Origin: Ceratopteris richardii
Taxonomy: Eukaryota > Streptophyta > Polypodiopsida > Polypodiales > Pteridaceae
Direction of reading: 5' to 3'
DNA length: 64,000 bases
Assembly (NCBI GenBank): GCA_020310875.1
Contig: CM035417.1
Location: forward strand, 88,498,940 to 88,562,939
The notes under the pieces are model-generated. The model made no database searches. It was not told where the DNA came from and saw only the letters and a list, made by a program, of their open reading frames with translations. This document shows, piece by piece, positions 12,463 through 23,525 of this stretch. Positions within the stretch are counted from its first letter, which is position 1. Every line of letters starts with the position of its first letter. The translations under genes and the position numbers were made by a program.

Positions 12463-12795
12463 TGTTGGGGTAAAGGTCCTAAATGACCCCCTTATTTGTA
12501 CACATTTGTATAGGCCTTTTATAAGGCTTAATGTACTCATTATTTATTCTTTTGGCCAAGTTCAATGTGAACTTGGCAAGGTCCTATAAAAGTGAACTGA
12601 AATAAACTTAGGGCTCACTTCTTTCTTTAGTGAAGCCCCCAAACAAGCTGCCTCTCTCCAAATTCGAATTTCTCTCTCTCCATCTCTGTCTATCTGCTGC
12701 GTGGGCTGCTCCTTTCACCTCCAGCCCTTCTACTCAGCCAAGGGGGGTATTACCACAGTTGCTGCATCACCTGAGCACATCTCCTCAGCTCAACA
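12463..12795 (+). repeat. H 3' LTR
   Basis: It pairs with 7171-7503. It is preceded by the polypurine tract AAGTGGGAGGT and followed by the GTATC duplication, after which the minus-strand RNase H region of E resumes. Confidence 0.92.
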
Positions 12796-12800
12796 GTATC

Positions 12801-14200
12801 ATCAACACCTTCTGGAGTTTCACCGGAATCCAATCGAGATAAGAAGTCCGCCAAGACATGTGCCATACCTGGTCAGTGAATAACTTCATAATCAAACTCC
12901 TGTAATAGTAAAACCCATCTTGCAAGTCTGCCACCTAAGTGTTGTTGGTGAACCAAATACACCAGTGCGGCATGATCCACATGGAACGTGAATTTCCATC
13001 CCAGCAAGTAATGCCGGAACTTCTTAACAGAGTATACCAAACCAAGACACTCTCCTTCTATCACAGAGTAATTCCTCTCGGCAAGAGCTAATAGAGCGGC
13101 TCGCATAGTACACAGGCCAAAACCATTTGTCCGTTTGTTGCATCAACACATTGCCAATCGCTATGTCTGACGCATCCACAAATAAATGGAATGGACGTTC
13201 CCAATCAGACGGTTGCAGGATCGGAGCCTGCGTTAGTAAGACCTTCAAACGATCAAATGCTCTTTGACACTCATTAGTCCATTCGTATTTACGCGGGTCA
13301 CTGGTCATAAGTCAATTGAGTGGCGTCGCTAGATGAGCCAACCATTGTAAATGTGTGCCATGCCACTGGATCTGGCCAAGGAACCGCATAACTTCTTTTG
13401 GTGTCCGTGGGATCGGTGCCTCCAAGACTGCTGCTACCTTATCAAGGTCTACCTGTATTCCTTGTTTGGAGATAATATGACCGAGCAGCTTCCCACAGGA
13501 GATCGCAAAGAACGATTTGGTAGGATTCAAACATAATCGATACTCTCTACACTTTTCAAAGCAGCACCGTAAATGATACAGGTGCGCCGAAGTGTCGCCA
13601 AATAATGAAAAGTCATCTCGATAGACTTGCATAAACGTTGTCAGATAAGGTGAGAACACTTCCTACATACATCTTTGGAATGTACTTGGGGCATTCCATA
13701 AATCGAACCACATTACGGTGCATGCATAGACGCCCCAATTGGTGATGAATGACATCTTCGGTATATCCTATTCCGCCATCCTCACTTGATTGTATCCACT
13801 GTAGCCATCCAAGAAAGAATACATTTCGTGTCCAGCTACCTGATCGAGCATCGTATCTAGAAAAGGAAGAGGGAACAGATCCGGTACAGTGGCTGCATTA
13901 AGCTTTCGGTAGTCAACACAAATACGTAACTATTTATTTTTCTTAGGCACTATCATTTTTGGAGAGATCCACTCGGCATGCTCAATTGGCACAATAAATC
14001 CCACTTTCAACAAACGATCAAGTTCAGCCTTAACCTGTGCCGCATAGTTAGGATTCATCCTGTAACTAGGTTGTTTGATGGGTCTCGCATCCGGTTTCAG
14101 CACCACTCTATGTTGATAAATTCGTGGGTCAAGAACCTTCATGTCTCTATAATCCCAAGCGAAGACATCTGAGAATTCACGCAGGAGTTGCACCAAATCG
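12801..14200 (-). pseudogene. E: reverse transcriptase and RNase H region
   Basis: The minus strand shows the RT entry region (FSDVFAWDYRDMKVLDP, then PIEHAEWISPKMIVPKKNK), the later RT part (DKVAAVLEAPIPRTPKEVMRFLGQIQWHG) and Gypsy RNase H (PFHLFVDASDIAIGNVLMQQ, FTFHVDHAALVYLVH). The order and spacing are ordinary for Gypsy. Broken. Confidence 0.85.
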
Positions 14201-14299
14201 TCTTGGAATTTGTCTGATAATCCTGCCTTAATTTTTACTGGTCTCGCATTGACCGTGTCACCTAAATTGTACGTTACCAGCTAATCCTCCGGTACATAA

Positions 14300-17000
14300 A
14301 ACTACCGAGGCTTTGGCAAATCATCCGCTGGTTGCAAGAGTTGTTGTAATGTTGATTCATCCATAGTTAGGTCGGCATCTGCTTCTGCTTCTTCAGTCAG
14401 TGGTACGACCGTACAGGCTGCCAGACTCCAATTATTTGCTAGCGACTGTAAGTCTACAATACCCAATGCAATGAGGTCCTTATTTGTCTTGAGGAAAGCC
14501 TCCTCCTCATCATCAGATAGTCCATCCAACATATGGACTGGCTTTGCTACATATGGGTGTGCGTGTAGATGACAAGGTTGCATAGCATCCAATGTAACGA
14601 CATATTTCCGGTGATTACTTTTAAAAATTAACTCTTGAGCTGACCAATCCTGCACGACCTTGGCTTGCTTTAGCCATGGTTGATCGAAGAGTAAGTTGTA
14701 ATCCAGGCTAGATTCGGGTAATTCCCAGGACTACAAAAGTCATTTTAAATGTAGTTCCCTGTATGGTTATAGGAATATTGCGCACTAGTCCCACCGTATG
14801 GACTCTGGATTGGTCTACCATTCGTACAAAGAACTGCACTGGTTCAATTTGGGTCCAACCCAGTTTCTTATAGAGTGCAACTGTTGCAATATTCACTCCA
14901 GACCCTCCATCAATTAAAACTTGTGTAATCTTTTGGTTTTTATACCAAAGGGTGATCAACGGTACCGTATGATCTACCATAGGATCCATCTCGGGTTGTA
15001 TGGTCGCAATTGCTGGAGTACATGAAGGTCAGGGGCTAACCTGCTGTTGGAATTGCTGTCTAACACTAGGAACTAAGGCGAGCAATTGTCCCAGAGGAAG
15101 TGTGATTGAAGCCTTAGAGATAGCGTCCCATACCTGGTCTATTTGTGTTGTGGTCATCACCGACTCTGGTTATGATTCTGATGTTGTCGGGGCAAAATTC
15201 TGTGCATTCGGTCTTAGATTTGGCAGAGGAGGCTGAGTTACCGGAACTGGGTCAGGGAACACAGTCGGATCCTTGGTTGTCCATTGAATGGCCTTTGCAA
15301 ACATCCGCTGTTGCTCACGAATACCGGGCTCAAAAACTTCAGCTGCTGGTTGCAACTGTTTTCCTGATCTCGTCTGAACTACGGCTGCTTGTGAATCCAC
15401 TGGGGAAATATAACCCATATTTGTCATCAGATTTTGCCTTTTCTTTTTTCTTTTGTCATACTCTACAGCTTCTTTACAAAATCTACAAATATGCCCAACC
15501 TCATCGCAGAAATGACAATGAGGGGGTGGGAGAGAGGTACCTTCAGTCAATGTACCCGCCTGCCATCGATTTTGATTGAAATTATTACTTCACGGACCCC
15601 GATAGTTCCTGTATCCCTGCTGCTGGTTGGTCTGCAACTATGATGGCACGTAATGGTTGGTGGGCTGCCCCTGCTCCTGTATTATGGCATTTACTACCGC
15701 TCTACCCTGCACCTTTGCGTTGTATGCACAGGTTTTGGTTGAGTGCCCCGAAGTATTACAAATGGCACAATACATTTGGTTGAGCACACATGTGGAACTA
15801 GTGTGACTGGGATTCGTATACTTAGGGCAGTAGAATTGTTTGGACGAATCCTCGATCACGTTCTTACTTACTTTCAACCATTCCAGATCCTCCGTAAACC
15901 CTCCAACCTTGTGCTCCAACTGCAAGGCCATTGCAATGACAGCGTCCAATGTCATTTCGCCCACACAACAAATGATCATAATTTGTTTTAACTGTGGATT
16001 CAATTTGTTGATGAATCATTGTGTTATAACATCGTCTAGCAGGTTAGCATGCACCGGTGGCAGCTATCGCAAATGAGTTCTGAACAGTGTCGCATAATCC
16101 TGAACACTCTGGTGGAGTTTCTGCTGATTGTTTTGCAAGTAGCCAAAAATCTCTGCAGGGTTCTTCTTCAAGCGAAACCTCTACAAGAACGCATCCTTCA
16201 CATCATCATAATTACCAAAATGATTAGTATCGTATTTTGTTAGCCATCTTGTTGATTCATTAACCAACGTGGCCTGAAACACGATGGCCTTATACGTCGG
16301 ATCTGGTAGGTGATTCAACACTGCATAACTGATTTCGAATGTGCGAACATGTGCATCGGGCTCATCCCTGGAAATCCACCGAATTTTGTACAGGTCACTC
16401 TGGTTGGGACCGGTCGAAGTGGACCGACTGGCTGTGGCTGTTGTTGTTGTTGTTGCTGAAATTGTGGTTGTGGTTGTGGCAGTGTTTGTTGCTGTTGTTG
16501 TGAGCCACTCATGGTGCTATTATTGGTAATGTTGTTGTTACCTGAATTTTGAGGCGGTGTCTCCTGATCTTCAGAGTCTGTATGGTCAGCCTGCTCACCT
16601 TTCGGTCCAAAAATGTCGTTAGGACTTGCACCAAAAAGTGGTGAATGCAGTAAGTGTCCACCAGGCAACACCGCAGTGTCACCGAAAAACTTCAAATTTC
16701 CACCTAGTGATACCGAACTTCCACTTGAACTCATCGAAGTCTCACCGGACCAAGCTACCCTTTCACCAGAAACGTTCTCACCCGATAACATGACCCTGTC
16801 ACCGAAAATGGCCGAATTTTGACCAGATAGTGTCGAACTGACTTCGCACTGCATCTCTGTACAACCAGAAGTCACTGTACCTTCTCCAAAAGGTATCGGA
16901 CTCACACTAGAATTCACCGGAATCTCGTCATGTGCTACCAAACTAGCACTAGAATCAGTACAAACTGATTCCGATCCTTCAGCAACTGGGCTTAACTATC
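14300..17000 (-). pseudogene. E: gag and protease region
   Basis: On the minus strand, Gag has a Gln-rich segment near 16430-16510 (QPQFQQQQQQQPQ). Cys/His clusters follow (YCAICNTSGHSTKTC near 15740-15790; CHFCDEVGHICRFC near 15475-15530). The protease-like part has VLIDGGSGVNIATVALYKKL near 14870-14930. The order gag then protease then RT agrees with a Gypsy polyprotein. Broken. Confidence 0.75.
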
Positions 17001-17142
17001 CTGTACTTCTACCACCAAGGGGTGTTCCTAATAGGTTTGGAACTGCCCAGGGATGTTGATTTCTGCGGTATTTGGGGTATGATTCACCGACATATAGTAA
17101 AGAAATGTTCGTCAATCGTAATCTTTTATGCAAACACTACAA

Positions 17143-17160
17143 TTCCCACATACGGTGCCA
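17143..17160 (-). other. E primer-binding-site candidate
   Basis: Just inside the 5' LTR, the minus strand reads TGGCACCGTATGTGGGAA. It resembles the TGGCGCCGT..GTGGGAA primer sites of Tat/Ogre-type elements. The priming tRNA cannot be named from the window. Confidence 0.5.
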
Positions 17161-17161
17161 G

Positions 17162-17629
17162 TGTTAAAAGTGCTTCTGTTAAGCCACTTCTAATCTCATT
17201 TCTGGGTTCTTGGGATGGACAGGGGTCTGATAGTGCAGAGGCCCTTTGTTTAATCTTCCCAATTTAACATTCAAATGAGCAATTAAATATCTTTTGATTC
17301 AATGATTATCACTACGCAGTACGTCTACGAAGCGAATCAATAACTATGAATTCGCACTGATTGTTAATGTTAAATGTAGTGTTACTGTGTTAATGATTAA
17401 CCACTGAGAACTTAAGAAACAAAACACACTACTCAGACTTCGGCGAATCTGCAACACAACAACTCCAGCGCGGTCGCCCAGACAGACAGTTTGGCGATTC
17501 CCTCCCTTCGCGCTGAACGTCGTGCTTGCCTTTTCATTAATCAATGGAAAGTCACATCTGTTCGCTATGCCTTTTTGGTGCATGCGAATATGAAAAATAA
17601 AATTACATATCCAATCCAGCCGGCCAACA
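17162..17629 (-). repeat. E 5' LTR
   Basis: This 468-bp partner of 3792-4259 is directly followed on its outer side by element F reading (FILPSLVNDPP on the minus strand). Confidence 0.9.
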
Positions 17630-18170
17630 GGGGGATCATTAACTAATGAGGGCAATATGAAAGTTCTTGGCAATTGTTTTTGCATAGGGGCTTCAAGAGT
17701 GGTTACCAACTCTGGTCTTACAAGTCCTTGGAACTAATATGAGTTGTTGTGTACCTTTTTTATTCTTCCAAGAGGAGGACCTTCAATTGGCATTGGTCCC
17801 ATAAAATCTTGAAACTCTAGTGGCTTCATAGCAGGGTAAGGTTCTGCTAGCAAATTACTGAAATTCACTATTGGCACACTAGTGCTAGCCTCGGAAGTTC
17901 CTTCAGCTTGCATGATGATTGGAATGAGTGTGTAGATGGTATGCTACAAAAGGATAACACACTAGCATGGAAATTAATTATAATCCCATTAAAGCATTCC
18001 CACAACCGATGTGTAACCTGTGTAGCCATGTATGGTGAGGTGATTCATGTAGTGATTTCTCAATAACTAATGCAGGTCGCTAGACTACCTACATGCATTT
18101 AGATAGTGCATACATTGCTTGTGATGAGATTTTACTACAAGTGATGGTGGGTTGGTATGGATGAATTTAT
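17630..18170 (-). pseudogene. F: N-terminal part of the first extra protein and its leader
   Basis: The minus strand reads MQAEGTSEASTSVPIVNFSN, then FQDFMGPMPIEGPPLGR and FILPSLVNDPP. It aligns by eye with the start of K block I (MQTDEGPSGAGPSVAAVPLN, EFQGFPGPMPIDNPPMGY, FILPSLVDDPP). The stretch 17930-18170 is the non-coding link back to the tail of pol; TTTAT at 18166-18170 is the target duplication of element I. Confidence 0.72.
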
Positions 18171-19248
18171 TGTGAAGAGAGATGGTGGATGCAATCCAAA
18201 GATGAGTAGGTGCCGCTACAACCAGCTTCACACCAGCCAACTGAGACTTCAGAGTTGATTAGTAGACCCTTTGAGCTTCCTAAATCCACCAAAATATCAG
18301 CCAAGTACTTTGGAACATGTATCCCAAAAGTTTAAGTCAAGACAGGCTAGTTGCGAAATGACTAGCTCCCAAAACTTGCTATTTTTGGACATACACCTGC
18401 TGGAAAAAATGAACAGTGCTCTCAACCTGGAAGGAATTAGAAAAATTCCTTTTGGGCATAGCAAATAGACTTAGCAAGCTTCCTATTCCAAGTTAAAACA
18501 CTTCAAATGATGGACTGAGCACTGAGAACAAGTTTCATCAAGTTCTGGAACATTCCCACAATTCTCGGGGCTCTGCAGAGATAGACCAGTAAGCAGTAAA
18601 ATGCAGATATCTCCAAAATTATAAATCCAATGACCTTGAAATTTTATAGGTAGAAACTAGACAGTGAGAGCTATCCAACGCACGTTAAAACACTGAAAAA
18701 GGTTCAGTAAAACTCGAGATATGACCTTCTGAAGTTACTGCTCTGAGTGAGTATAGCAGAGAACAAAACAGAGAGGTAGATGATAATAAATGTATAGATT
18801 CACATATGATTACAACCACATTGGCAATGAATCTTTGCACAATGGGAGTAGAATGATAGAGCTATGGAGTAAGCTCTTCAATCTCTACAAAATGACATGA
18901 AGTGGTCACGTACAAGGCTTGCTAATCGCCTCTTCCTTCTTGCTCCTTTTATAGCTATTCTTGGAGGGAGTTTTGAATTTGAATTCGAATGGCTCCACCT
19001 AAAAGTGATCCCCAAAGTTAGGAGAGATTCCCTCAGCTCAAAAATTCATGATTTTGGTAGTTGGAGCCACGAATTTGCTTTTACATCATGGATGAGGTAA
19101 TCCATCCTTTTACTTTTTTCTTTTTCCATTTACAAGAGATAAAATGTACTCTTTTACAAGAGGTGTTCACATGACTACTCATGTGACTTACAAATGAGGA
19201 TAATATCAAGCATATCAAGCATGTAGGCTTGGGCAAAATGCACCAACA
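18171..19248 (-). repeat. I 3' LTR
   Basis: The 1078-bp LTR has plus-strand ends TGTGAAGAGA and CACCAACA. A TATA-like CTATAAAAG on the minus strand lies at about 18946-18954, and an (A/G)AATTCGAATTCGAAT-like palindromic stretch is near 18975-18990. Confidence 0.95.
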
Positions 19249-19290
19249 GCTCCCCCTCAAGCCTAACATGCTTGGCCTCCAAATAAGTCT

Positions 19291-22200
19291 TCAATTGTCC
19301 TTGATTTCCTGCAAACCAATCATCAACTTGAATCTACTTAATTTCGTACCATCAAGAGCTTTCGTCAACATGTCTGCACATTGCATATCTGTAGAGACGT
19401 AGGATAGTTGAATATCCTTGCTCATTAGCTTCTCCCTTACATAATGGTAGTGGACTTCAATATGCTTGGTTCTAGCATGGTATACCGGATTAGCTGCTAG
19501 ATGTAGTGAGCTTGTGTTGTCACCAAAAATGTGAGGTGTTGAAGAATGAAGTCCAAGATCTGTGTACAAAGATTTTAACCACATGATTTCTTGAGTTGCA
19601 TTAGCCAAACCTCTATATTCAGCTTCAGTAGAAGATAATGCCACGGTTGGTTGCTTCTTCGATGACCAAGAAATGATTTTTGAACCTGCAAATGATATAT
19701 ACCCTGATGTGCTTCTTCTATCATCTTTAGATCCGGCCCAATCTGCATCTGAGTAGACCTTTAGCTCAATATCTGAAGTATATGAATAAAACAAACCTTC
19801 ATTCATGGTCCCCTTTAGGTACTTGAGGACTCGCTTGGCCGCTTCCATATGTGGTCTTCTCGGCTTATGCATAAACTGACTCAATATGCTAACACTATAG
19901 CATATATCCACCCTTGTGAGTGTTGCATAGTTCAAACTTCCAACCAAGCTTTGATAGCTTGTGATGTCTTCAATTGGCTCTCCTTCATAAGCACTAAGCT
20001 TATGATTTTGCTCCATAGGTGTACCTGCACACTTGGTATTTTCCATCTTGAACTTGACGAGCATGTCATGGACATACTTCCTTTGTGTGATGTATATACC
20101 TGAATCTGTGTAGATCAACTCCAATCCAAGAAAATAAGTGAGTGGTCCGAGGTCACTTATTTTGAACTCCTCCTTCATTTGACTCTTTACCTGTTTGATT
20201 CCTTCAAGATCATTGCCTGTGATAATAATATCATCAACATACACACATAAATAGATCACTTCAGATCCATTCCTCTTTATGAACAAAGAGGTATCCGCCT
20301 TGCTAGCTTTGAATCCTTGGTCCTGCAAATAAGTAACCAATCTGAAATTCCAAGCTCTTGGAGCTTGCTTCAATCCATACAAAGCTTTCTTTAGTTTGCA
20401 TACATAGTTAGGATGATGTGCATCCTCATATCCAGGAGGTTGTGCCATATACACTTCCTCAGAAATCCATCCATTCAAGAAAGCATTCTTTACATCAAGT
20501 TGATAAAGATTCCAATTTCTAGATGCAGCAAGACTTATGAGAACCCTAATTGTAGGCATTTTTGCAACAAGAGAGAAAGTCTCCTCATAATCAATACCAT
20601 GGGTTTGAGCAAACCCTTTAGCAACTAACCTTGCTTTGTGTCTATTTATACTTCCATCTGGATTCTTCTTGATTTTGTATATCCATCGAGATCCGATTAT
20701 CTTCATAGATGGCTTGTTAGGTACAAGCTCCCAAGTGTCATTCTCCTTCAAGGCTTCCATTTCTTCATCCATTGCATCTCTCCAAGCTTTCTTGCTTTGT
20801 GCTTCTTCGAATGTGGTAGGTTCTTCATTGGTTGAATCCTTTGCAATGTAGATTGAGTGCTTGGTGACCAAAGAAGTATCATAACCAAACCTCTCTGGTT
20901 TCTTCTTCTCCCTCGAAGACCTTCTAAGTGGTTGATGTGAGCTCTCGGGTCCATATGTAGCATCCTGCATCTTTGCTTTACCTTTGTTCTTCCATAGCTT
21001 TAGTCTTTCCAAGTCTTCTAGGTCAATCTCCGAATCACTTTCTTCAATCTGCTTTGGCTCCTTTGGTTGAAGTGATGGAAAATCTTCATCCAAGTCATAT
21101 GGCAGCTTCACTTTCCTGTCATCATCAAACCATGATTTGTTTTCATCAAAAATTACATCTCTACTCACAGAAAATCCTTTATTGGTTGGATTGTACAATC
21201 TATATCCTTTTTGGTTTTGATCATAACCAATGAATACACACTTCTCTGCCTTGGGATCCAATTTCCCTCTTACTTGAGAAGGAATGTGAGCATAGGCTAA
21301 GCATCCAAATATTTTACAATGCTCTAGACTAGGTCTTCTTCCATTCCACACTTCATATGGAGTGGTTCCATCTAGTGACTTAGATGGAAGTCTATTTATG
21401 AGATATGTGGCTGTAGACACAGCCTCTGCCCATAGGTAGTTCGGCAATCCCTTTTCATTGAGCATGGACCTTGCAGCTTCGACGATAGCTCTATTCCTCC
21501 TCTCTGCTACACCATTGAGTTCAGGTGTATACCTTGTAGTGACTTCCCTTTTAATGCCTCTTTCATGCAAGAAGGCATCAAATTCAGAAGAGAAGTATTC
21601 TCCTCCACCATCTGATCTGAGTCTTTTCAAAGTCCTACCTGTTTGATTTTCAACAAGAGCAATATACTTCTTAAAGCAATTAAACACTTCATCCTTGTGC
21701 TTCATGAAAAACAGAATGGTCCACCTGCTACAATCATCTATGAAAGACACATAATATCTTGAGCCTGATATAGATGGCTCCTTACTTGGACCCCACACAT
21801 CCGTGTGCACTAGATCCAAAGGATTTTGATACATATATCCTTTCTTATTGAAAGGTTGTCTATGAGCCTTGCCGAGTTGACAAGCTTCACACTTATAAAT
21901 CATGTGTTGCCTTGTGATATTAGGCAAACCAAGTACACTTTGGTCCCTGCAAATCTGTTTGAGTGTCCTCTCACCAATGTGAGCAAGCCTTTTGTGCCAT
22001 ATCTCCAACTCTGTTAGAGTTTGAGATCCATAGCTAAACAAAGCTATGTTCTTTGTATCTTCCACTTCAAAAGTGAAAAGCCTTCCTGTCTTTTCTCCTT
22101 TGGCAATCCTTCGAAAGCCTTGCCTTGGGTCTTCAAAATATGCTCCAAATCGATTGAATCTAACCTGCAATCCTTTTTCAACAATCTGTCCAACACTTAT

Positions 22201-23499
22201 TAAAGTTTTGGTAATTGTAGGGACATACAAGACTTTGCTTAAGAGGTTCATATTCCCATCTGATGTCTTCACATTACCTATCTTCTCCACTGAGTGCTTT
22301 GTGTCATCTCCTGTCTGCACTTCATGCTTGTTATGAGGATCTTCCAAATCAGAAAGTAAAGCCACATTTCCTGCTACATGGTTCGAGCATCCTGAATCAA
22401 TGTAAAATATGTGATCATCATCCTTACCCTTCTTCGTTGATAGATTCATAATCAATAATGAATCTTCTTGACTTTGGTCCTCTGCATAGTTATTGTAATC
22501 TCTTCTTCCTCTATGGCCACTTTGATAGTTGTTGTTGTTGTTGTAATTGTTGTTGTAGTAGTTGTTGTTGTAGCCTCCATTGTACCTGCCTCTATTTGAT
22601 CCATAGCCACCTCTATTGAATCCTCTTCCTCTTGAGTTCCTCGGGTTCCTGAAACATTCTTCAGTAGTATGGTTAGATAAGCCACATATGTTGCAAGGTT
22701 GAGATGATTGGAATCTCCCCCTGCCTTGCTTTCCACTTCTGCCTCTTCCTCTAGCTCGTCCTCTACCTGCAAAGTTTGCTTGGAAAGAGCTTCCTTCATC
22801 TTCATTCTTTCTATTCTTTGACTTGTCCTTGACCTTAGCTTTATCAGAATATAAGGCAGAAGTTTGATTACCTCTTGAGGACTCACCACCTTTGCTAATC
22901 TTTGCTTCATGAGTGAAGAGTTGGCCCATGAGTGTGTTGAGGTCGGGTACATGCATATCCATGTATAAATCCATGGCTGTTGTGAATGACTCCCACTTGT
23001 CGTCTGCTTTGATTCCATTCATGATTTGTCTTATGATTTGCTCCTCTTCAATTACCTCTCCAATGCTTCCAAGTTGGTCGGAAATCTCCTTCATCTTTGT
23101 GACATAATCAGTCACATTTTGCTTCGGGCTTTTCTTCATTGTTGTGAACTCCATCCACAATTGGTTCTTCCTTGCTCGAGTGTTGGAAGAGAAGAAAGAA
23201 GCAAGTGCATTCCAGGTTTCTCTTGATGTCTTGCATCCCTTGACATGAGGTAAAAGAAAATCAGAGATTGAGTTTAGAATATAGGACCTTGCAAGTGCAT
23301 CCTTCGAACACCAATTCGAAAGTCCTTCCACTTCTTCATGTGATGGTTGCCCTTTGTTCCTCATGGTTGGCATTGCTTCATCTCCGGATATGAATCCATA
23401 TAGATTCCTCCCTTGAAGGTAAGCCTCCATCCTTAGAGACCATGCCGGATAGTTGTTTCGATCCAATTTGTCAATTGTTGATGGAAATCCATCTCCCAT
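19291..23499 (-). CDS. I: Copia gag-pol polyprotein, 1402 residues
   Basis: One open frame starts MGDGFPSTIDKLDRNNYPAW, only about 13 bases after the primer site, so the leader is almost entirely LTR-derived. Domains in order: UBN2-type Gag (1-230), an Arg/Gly-rich stretch, zinc knuckle CNICGLSNHTTEEC (about 270), Asn/Tyr/Gly-rich linker (about 295-335), protease FYIDSGCSNHVAG (about 365), integrase HHCC (HKRLAHIG..CEACQLG, about 505-550), integrase core with VHTDVWGP, RSDGGGEYF and ELNGVAERRNR, RT ([23 protein letters not shown] near 1088) and RNase H (VYSDADWAGS, VALSSTEAEYRGL, HARTKHIEVHYHYVR). All catalytic signatures appear present. The length is usual for a plant Copia. Confidence 0.95.
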   Translation of the reverse strand: MGDGFPSTIDKLDRNNYPAWSLRMEAYLQGRNLYGFISGDEAMPTMRNKGQPSHEEVEGLSNWCSKDALARSYILNSISDFLLPHVKGCKTSRETWNALASFFSSNTRARKNQLWMEFTTMKKSPKQNVTDYVTKMKEISDQLGSIGEVIEEEQIIRQIMNGIKADDKWESFTTAMDLYMDMHVPDLNTLMGQLFTHEAKISKGGESSRGNQTSALYSDKAKVKDKSKNRKNEDEGSSFQANFAGRGRARGRGRSGKQGRGRFQSSQPCNICGLSNHTTEECFRNPRNSRGRGFNRGGYGSNRGRYNGGYNNNYYNNNYNNNNNYQSGHRGRRDYNNYAEDQSQEDSLLIMNLSTKKGKDDDHIFYIDSGCSNHVAGNVALLSDLEDPHNKHEVQTGDDTKHSVEKIGNVKTSDGNMNLLSKVLYVPTITKTLISVGQIVEKGLQVRFNRFGAYFEDPRQGFRRIAKGEKTGRLFTFEVEDTKNIALFSYGSQTLTELEIWHKRLAHIGERTLKQICRDQSVLGLPNITRQHMIYKCEACQLGKAHRQPFNKKGYMYQNPLDLVHTDVWGPSKEPSISGSRYYVSFIDDCSRWTILFFMKHKDEVFNCFKKYIALVENQTGRTLKRLRSDGGGEYFSSEFDAFLHERGIKREVTTRYTPELNGVAERRNRAIVEAARSMLNEKGLPNYLWAEAVSTATYLINRLPSKSLDGTTPYEVWNGRRPSLEHCKIFGCLAYAHIPSQVRGKLDPKAEKCVFIGYDQNQKGYRLYNPTNKGFSVSRDVIFDENKSWFDDDRKVKLPYDLDEDFPSLQPKEPKQIEESDSEIDLEDLERLKLWKNKGKAKMQDATYGPESSHQPLRRSSREKKKPERFGYDTSLVTKHSIYIAKDSTNEEPTTFEEAQSKKAWRDAMDEEMEALKENDTWELVPNKPSMKIIGSRWIYKIKKNPDGSINRHKARLVAKGFAQTHGIDYEETFSLVAKMPTIRVLISLAASRNWNLYQLDVKNAFLNGWISEEVYMAQPPGYEDAHHPNYVCKLKKALYGLKQAPRAWNFRLVTYLQDQGFKASKADTSLFIKRNGSEVIYLCVYVDDIIITGNDLEGIKQVKSQMKEEFKISDLGPLTYFLGLELIYTDSGIYITQRKYVHDMLVKFKMENTKCAGTPMEQNHKLSAYEGEPIEDITSYQSLVGSLNYATLTRVDICYSVSILSQFMHKPRRPHMEAAKRVLKYLKGTMNEGLFYSYTSDIELKVYSDADWAGSKDDRRSTSGYISFAGSKIISWSSKKQPTVALSSTEAEYRGLANATQEIMWLKSLYTDLGLHSSTPHIFGDNTSSLHLAANPVYHARTKHIEVHYHYVREKLMSKDIQLSYVSTDMQCADMLTKALDGTKLSRFKLMIGLQEIKDN

Positions 23500-23525
23500 G
23501 TTGCTTGACTATGCTCTGATACCAC

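Larger units (their letters stand above)
7171..12795 (+). mobile_element. Element H: Tork/TNT1-like Copia retrotransposon inside E
   Basis: Both LTRs are 333 bp (7171-7503 and 12463-12795) with TGTTG..CAACA ends, and the target duplication GTATC (7166-7170, 12796-12800) matches perfectly. The primer site TGGTATCAGAGCC at 7506 is tRNA-iMet type and the polypurine tract is 12452-12462. The coding order gag-PR-IN-RT-RH is Copia. Motifs such as VALSSTEAKYI and GDVDTRKSTSGY fit the Tork/TNT1 group. LTRs differ at about six sites (about 1.8%), so it is younger than its host E. Broken, with a handful of breaks. Confidence 0.92.
3792..17629 (-). mobile_element. Element E: Gypsy (Tat/Athila-type) LTR retrotransposon containing H
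   Basis: The order on the minus strand is 5' LTR (17162-17629), PBS-like site, gag, protease, RT, RNase H, integrase, proline-rich/coiled-coil ORF, 3' LTR (3792-4259). Both LTRs are 468 bp (TGTTA..CAACA on the plus strand). Flanks AGGGG and GGGGG look like a slightly diverged target duplication, and the outer sequence on both sides is element F. The two LTRs differ at roughly 30 sites by eye (about 6%), so E is old. It is broken, with on the order of ten or more breaks. Element H was inserted between its RNase H and integrase regions. Confidence 0.88.

Noticed and set aside
16341-16529. Val/Ala-rich plus-strand open frame
   Set aside because: It is the antisense shadow of the Gln-rich Gag segment of E.
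22452-23018. Thr-rich minus-strand open frame inside element I
   Set aside because: It is an alternative frame of the Gag region of I, created by Asn/Tyr/Gly codon repeats.
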